Source: Vicinamibacterales bacterium (GTDB lineage: Bacteria > Acidobacteriota > Vicinamibacteria > Vicinamibacterales > 2-12-FULL-66-21). From it: DNA of 64,000 nucleotides. The stretch covers positions 62,001 through 126,000 of the forward strand of contig DASXLB010000015.1 of assembly GCA_036496585.1 (NCBI GenBank), read 5' to 3'. Made by a program: the position numbers and the translations under genes. Of the stretch, positions 62,862 through 64,000 are shown in pieces; position 1 is the stretch's first letter, and each line of letters begins with the position of its first letter. The notes beneath the pieces were generated by a model. The model had not been told where the DNA came from and did no database searches. It saw nothing but the letters and a program-made list of their open reading frames with translations.

Positions 62862-63776
62862 GTGCTGGGTATCCCGTGCGCGGTGCTGAGTGCACTGCTG
62901 ATCGTCGCGCAGCCGCCAGCCAGGCAGCCCGTCAGACACGATGTCGTGGCCGCCGGCCATCACCTCGCCGTGTGGGAGAAGCGCGGCGCGCAGCCACGCG
63001 CCGCCATCCTGCTGCTGCACGGCCGCACCTGGAGCAGCCTGCCGAATTTCGATCTGCAGGTCGGTGGTGAGCGCCGTTCCTTCATGGACGCGCTCGTCGA
63101 CGGCGGCTTCGACGTGTTCGCGCTGGACATGCGCGGCTACGGTGCCACCGAGCGCGACGACACCGGCTGGCTGACGCCCGACCGCGCGGTGGCGGACGTC
63201 GCGGCGGTGCTCGCGTGGATGCAGGGGCGGATGCCGGCGCAGAAGCTGCCGGTCTATCTCTTCGGGTTGTCGCGCGGCGCGATGATCGCGGCGATGACCG
63301 CGCAGCAGCGTCCGGAGACGCTCGCCGGCGTCGTGCTGCTCGGGTTTGGATTCGACCCCGACGTGCAGTCGCCGCCGACGCCCGGCACCGCTCGTCCGGA
63401 GCGCCTGGCCAACACGGCCGACGCCGCCGCGTCCGACTTCATCACCAAAGACGCGTTCACGTCGGCGACGGTGACGGCGTTCGTCCGCGCCGCGCTCAAG
63501 GCCGATCCGGTGCTGGTCGACTGGAAGAACGACAACGAGTTCAACGCGTTCCGCCCCGCGCAGCTGCAGGTGCCGGCGCTGCTCGTGCACGGGGCCCACG
63601 ATCCGCAGGCGCCGATGGCGATCGAGACCAAGCTGTTCACGCGCTTCGGCACGCCCGACAAGTGGTGGGTGATCCTGCCGGGCGCCGACCATGCGGCCCA
63701 CCTGGAGAAATCGTCCGTGGAACTCGTCCGCGCGATCGTCTCGTTCGCGCGCCGCCATGAGGTGTCCGCCCCATGA
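62862..63776 (+). CDS. Exported alpha/beta hydrolase (304 aa)
   Basis: A GTG start gives a hydrophobic signal (GIPCAVLSALLIVAQ). ILLLHGRTWSSL, FALDMRGYGATE and the nucleophile elbow FGLSRGAM show the fold. HGAHDPQAP holds the acid and GADHAAHLE the His. The substrate is unknown. The stop overlaps the ATG of the amidase gene (ATGA), so the pair may act in sequence. Confidence 0.85.
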   Translation: MLGIPCAVLSALLIVAQPPARQPVRHDVVAAGHHLAVWEKRGAQPRAAILLLHGRTWSSLPNFDLQVGGERRSFMDALVDGGFDVFALDMRGYGATERDDTGWLTPDRAVADVAAVLAWMQGRMPAQKLPVYLFGLSRGAMIAAMTAQQRPETLAGVVLLGFGFDPDVQSPPTPGTARPERLANTADAAASDFITKDAFTSATVTAFVRAALKADPVLVDWKNDNEFNAFRPAQLQVPALLVHGAHDPQAPMAIETKLFTRFGTPDKWWVILPGADHAAHLEKSSVELVRAIVSFARRHEVSAP

Positions 63777-64000
63777 AATACAGCCTGCTGATCGTGTCGC
63801 TGCTGGTCGGGGCCGTCGCGGCCCAGGCACCGGCGAAGTCTCCGGCGGCGCCGCCGAAGCCCGCGGCGAAGACGTTCGATGTGTTCGAGGCGAGCATTCC
63901 CGACATGCAGGCGGCGATGAAATCGGGGCGCACGACCTCGCACGCGATCGTTCAGCAGTACCTGACCCGCATCGCGACCTACGAGGACCGTCTGCACGCG
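63773..64000 (+). CDS. Amidase-signature family protein, N-terminus (3' end outside window)
   Basis: A signal peptide (LLIVSLLVGAVAAQ) and a Pro/Ala linker precede FDVFEASIPDMQAAMKSG and SHAIVQQYLTRIATYEDRL, the first helices of amidase-signature hydrolases. The Ser-Ser-Lys catalytic region would lie beyond the window, so activity cannot be judged. It overlaps the hydrolase gene by 4 nt. Confidence 0.82.
   Translation, partial: MKYSLLIVSLLVGAVAAQAPAKSPAAPPKPAAKTFDVFEASIPDMQAAMKSGRTTSHAIVQQYLTRIATYEDRLHA

Overview
The window is about 64 kb of GC-rich DNA that looks like a chromosomal segment of an Acidobacteriota member, probably class Vicinamibacteria. That assignment is an inference. It rests on three intact full-length 'acidobacterial duplicated orphan' ABC permeases plus a fragment of a fourth with its PadR regulator, on a radical-SAM gene whose in-frame TGA completes a CUAEP tail, and on general gene content (DinB, DUF4097, KGG-type stress protein, tannase and amidase genes). 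No rRNA, tRNA, CRISPR array, prophage or plasmid origin was seen. The only mobile-type gene is a REP-associated Y1 transposase.

Layout. 1-5.5 kb: HtrA C-terminus, terminator, padR and permease remnants, a permease, and a coupled sugar-1-phosphate nucleotidyltransferase/GHMP-kinase pair. 5.5-15.3 kb: secreted or periplasmic catabolic enzymes (Gfo/Idh oxidoreductase, two esterases, tannase-like hydrolase), a J-domain protein, and a divergent pair of sugar transferase and B12-binding radical SAM. 15.3-25.3 kb: second permease, DUF72, YheT-like hydrolase, DinB-LemA-TPM cluster, nucleotidyltransferase-like protein diverging from YvcK, and an ABC-F ATPase with an expanded Gly/Ala repeat. 25.3-31.2 kb: a tightly overlapped operon (POT transporter, LigD-type 3'-phosphoesterase, SLOG-like protein), a decayed GH20 fragment, then the centrepiece: a radical-SAM selenoprotein followed by an ATP-grasp ligase, and YggX. 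31.2-40.4 kb: stress protein and an envelope block (OmpA-like protein, lipoprotein TamA/TamL-like Omp85, TamB). 40.4-53.2 kb: third permease, molybdopterin oxidoreductase, small membrane proteins, YidD, TonB, a TPR-CHAT protein with a degenerate active site, NDH-2 and a DUF3810 metallopeptidase-like protein. 53.2-64 kb: zinc ribbon, topoisomerase IB, DUF4097, amide hydrolases, the transposase with tandem repeats, threonine dehydratase, an orphan ABC ATPase, a fused MFS/spermidine-synthase protein, an alpha/beta hydrolase and the start of an amidase.

Two themes stand out. First, many genes carry a TANNNT -10-like box 5-9 nt upstream of the start codon and no Shine-Dalgarno sequence. This points to widespread leaderless transcripts and moves several start sites. 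Second, the radical SAM gene does not end at its first TGA: reading that TGA as selenocysteine gives a Cys-Sec-Ala-Glu-Pro tail, eleven further codons after the Sec codon, and then a true stop 16 nt before the ATP-grasp gene.
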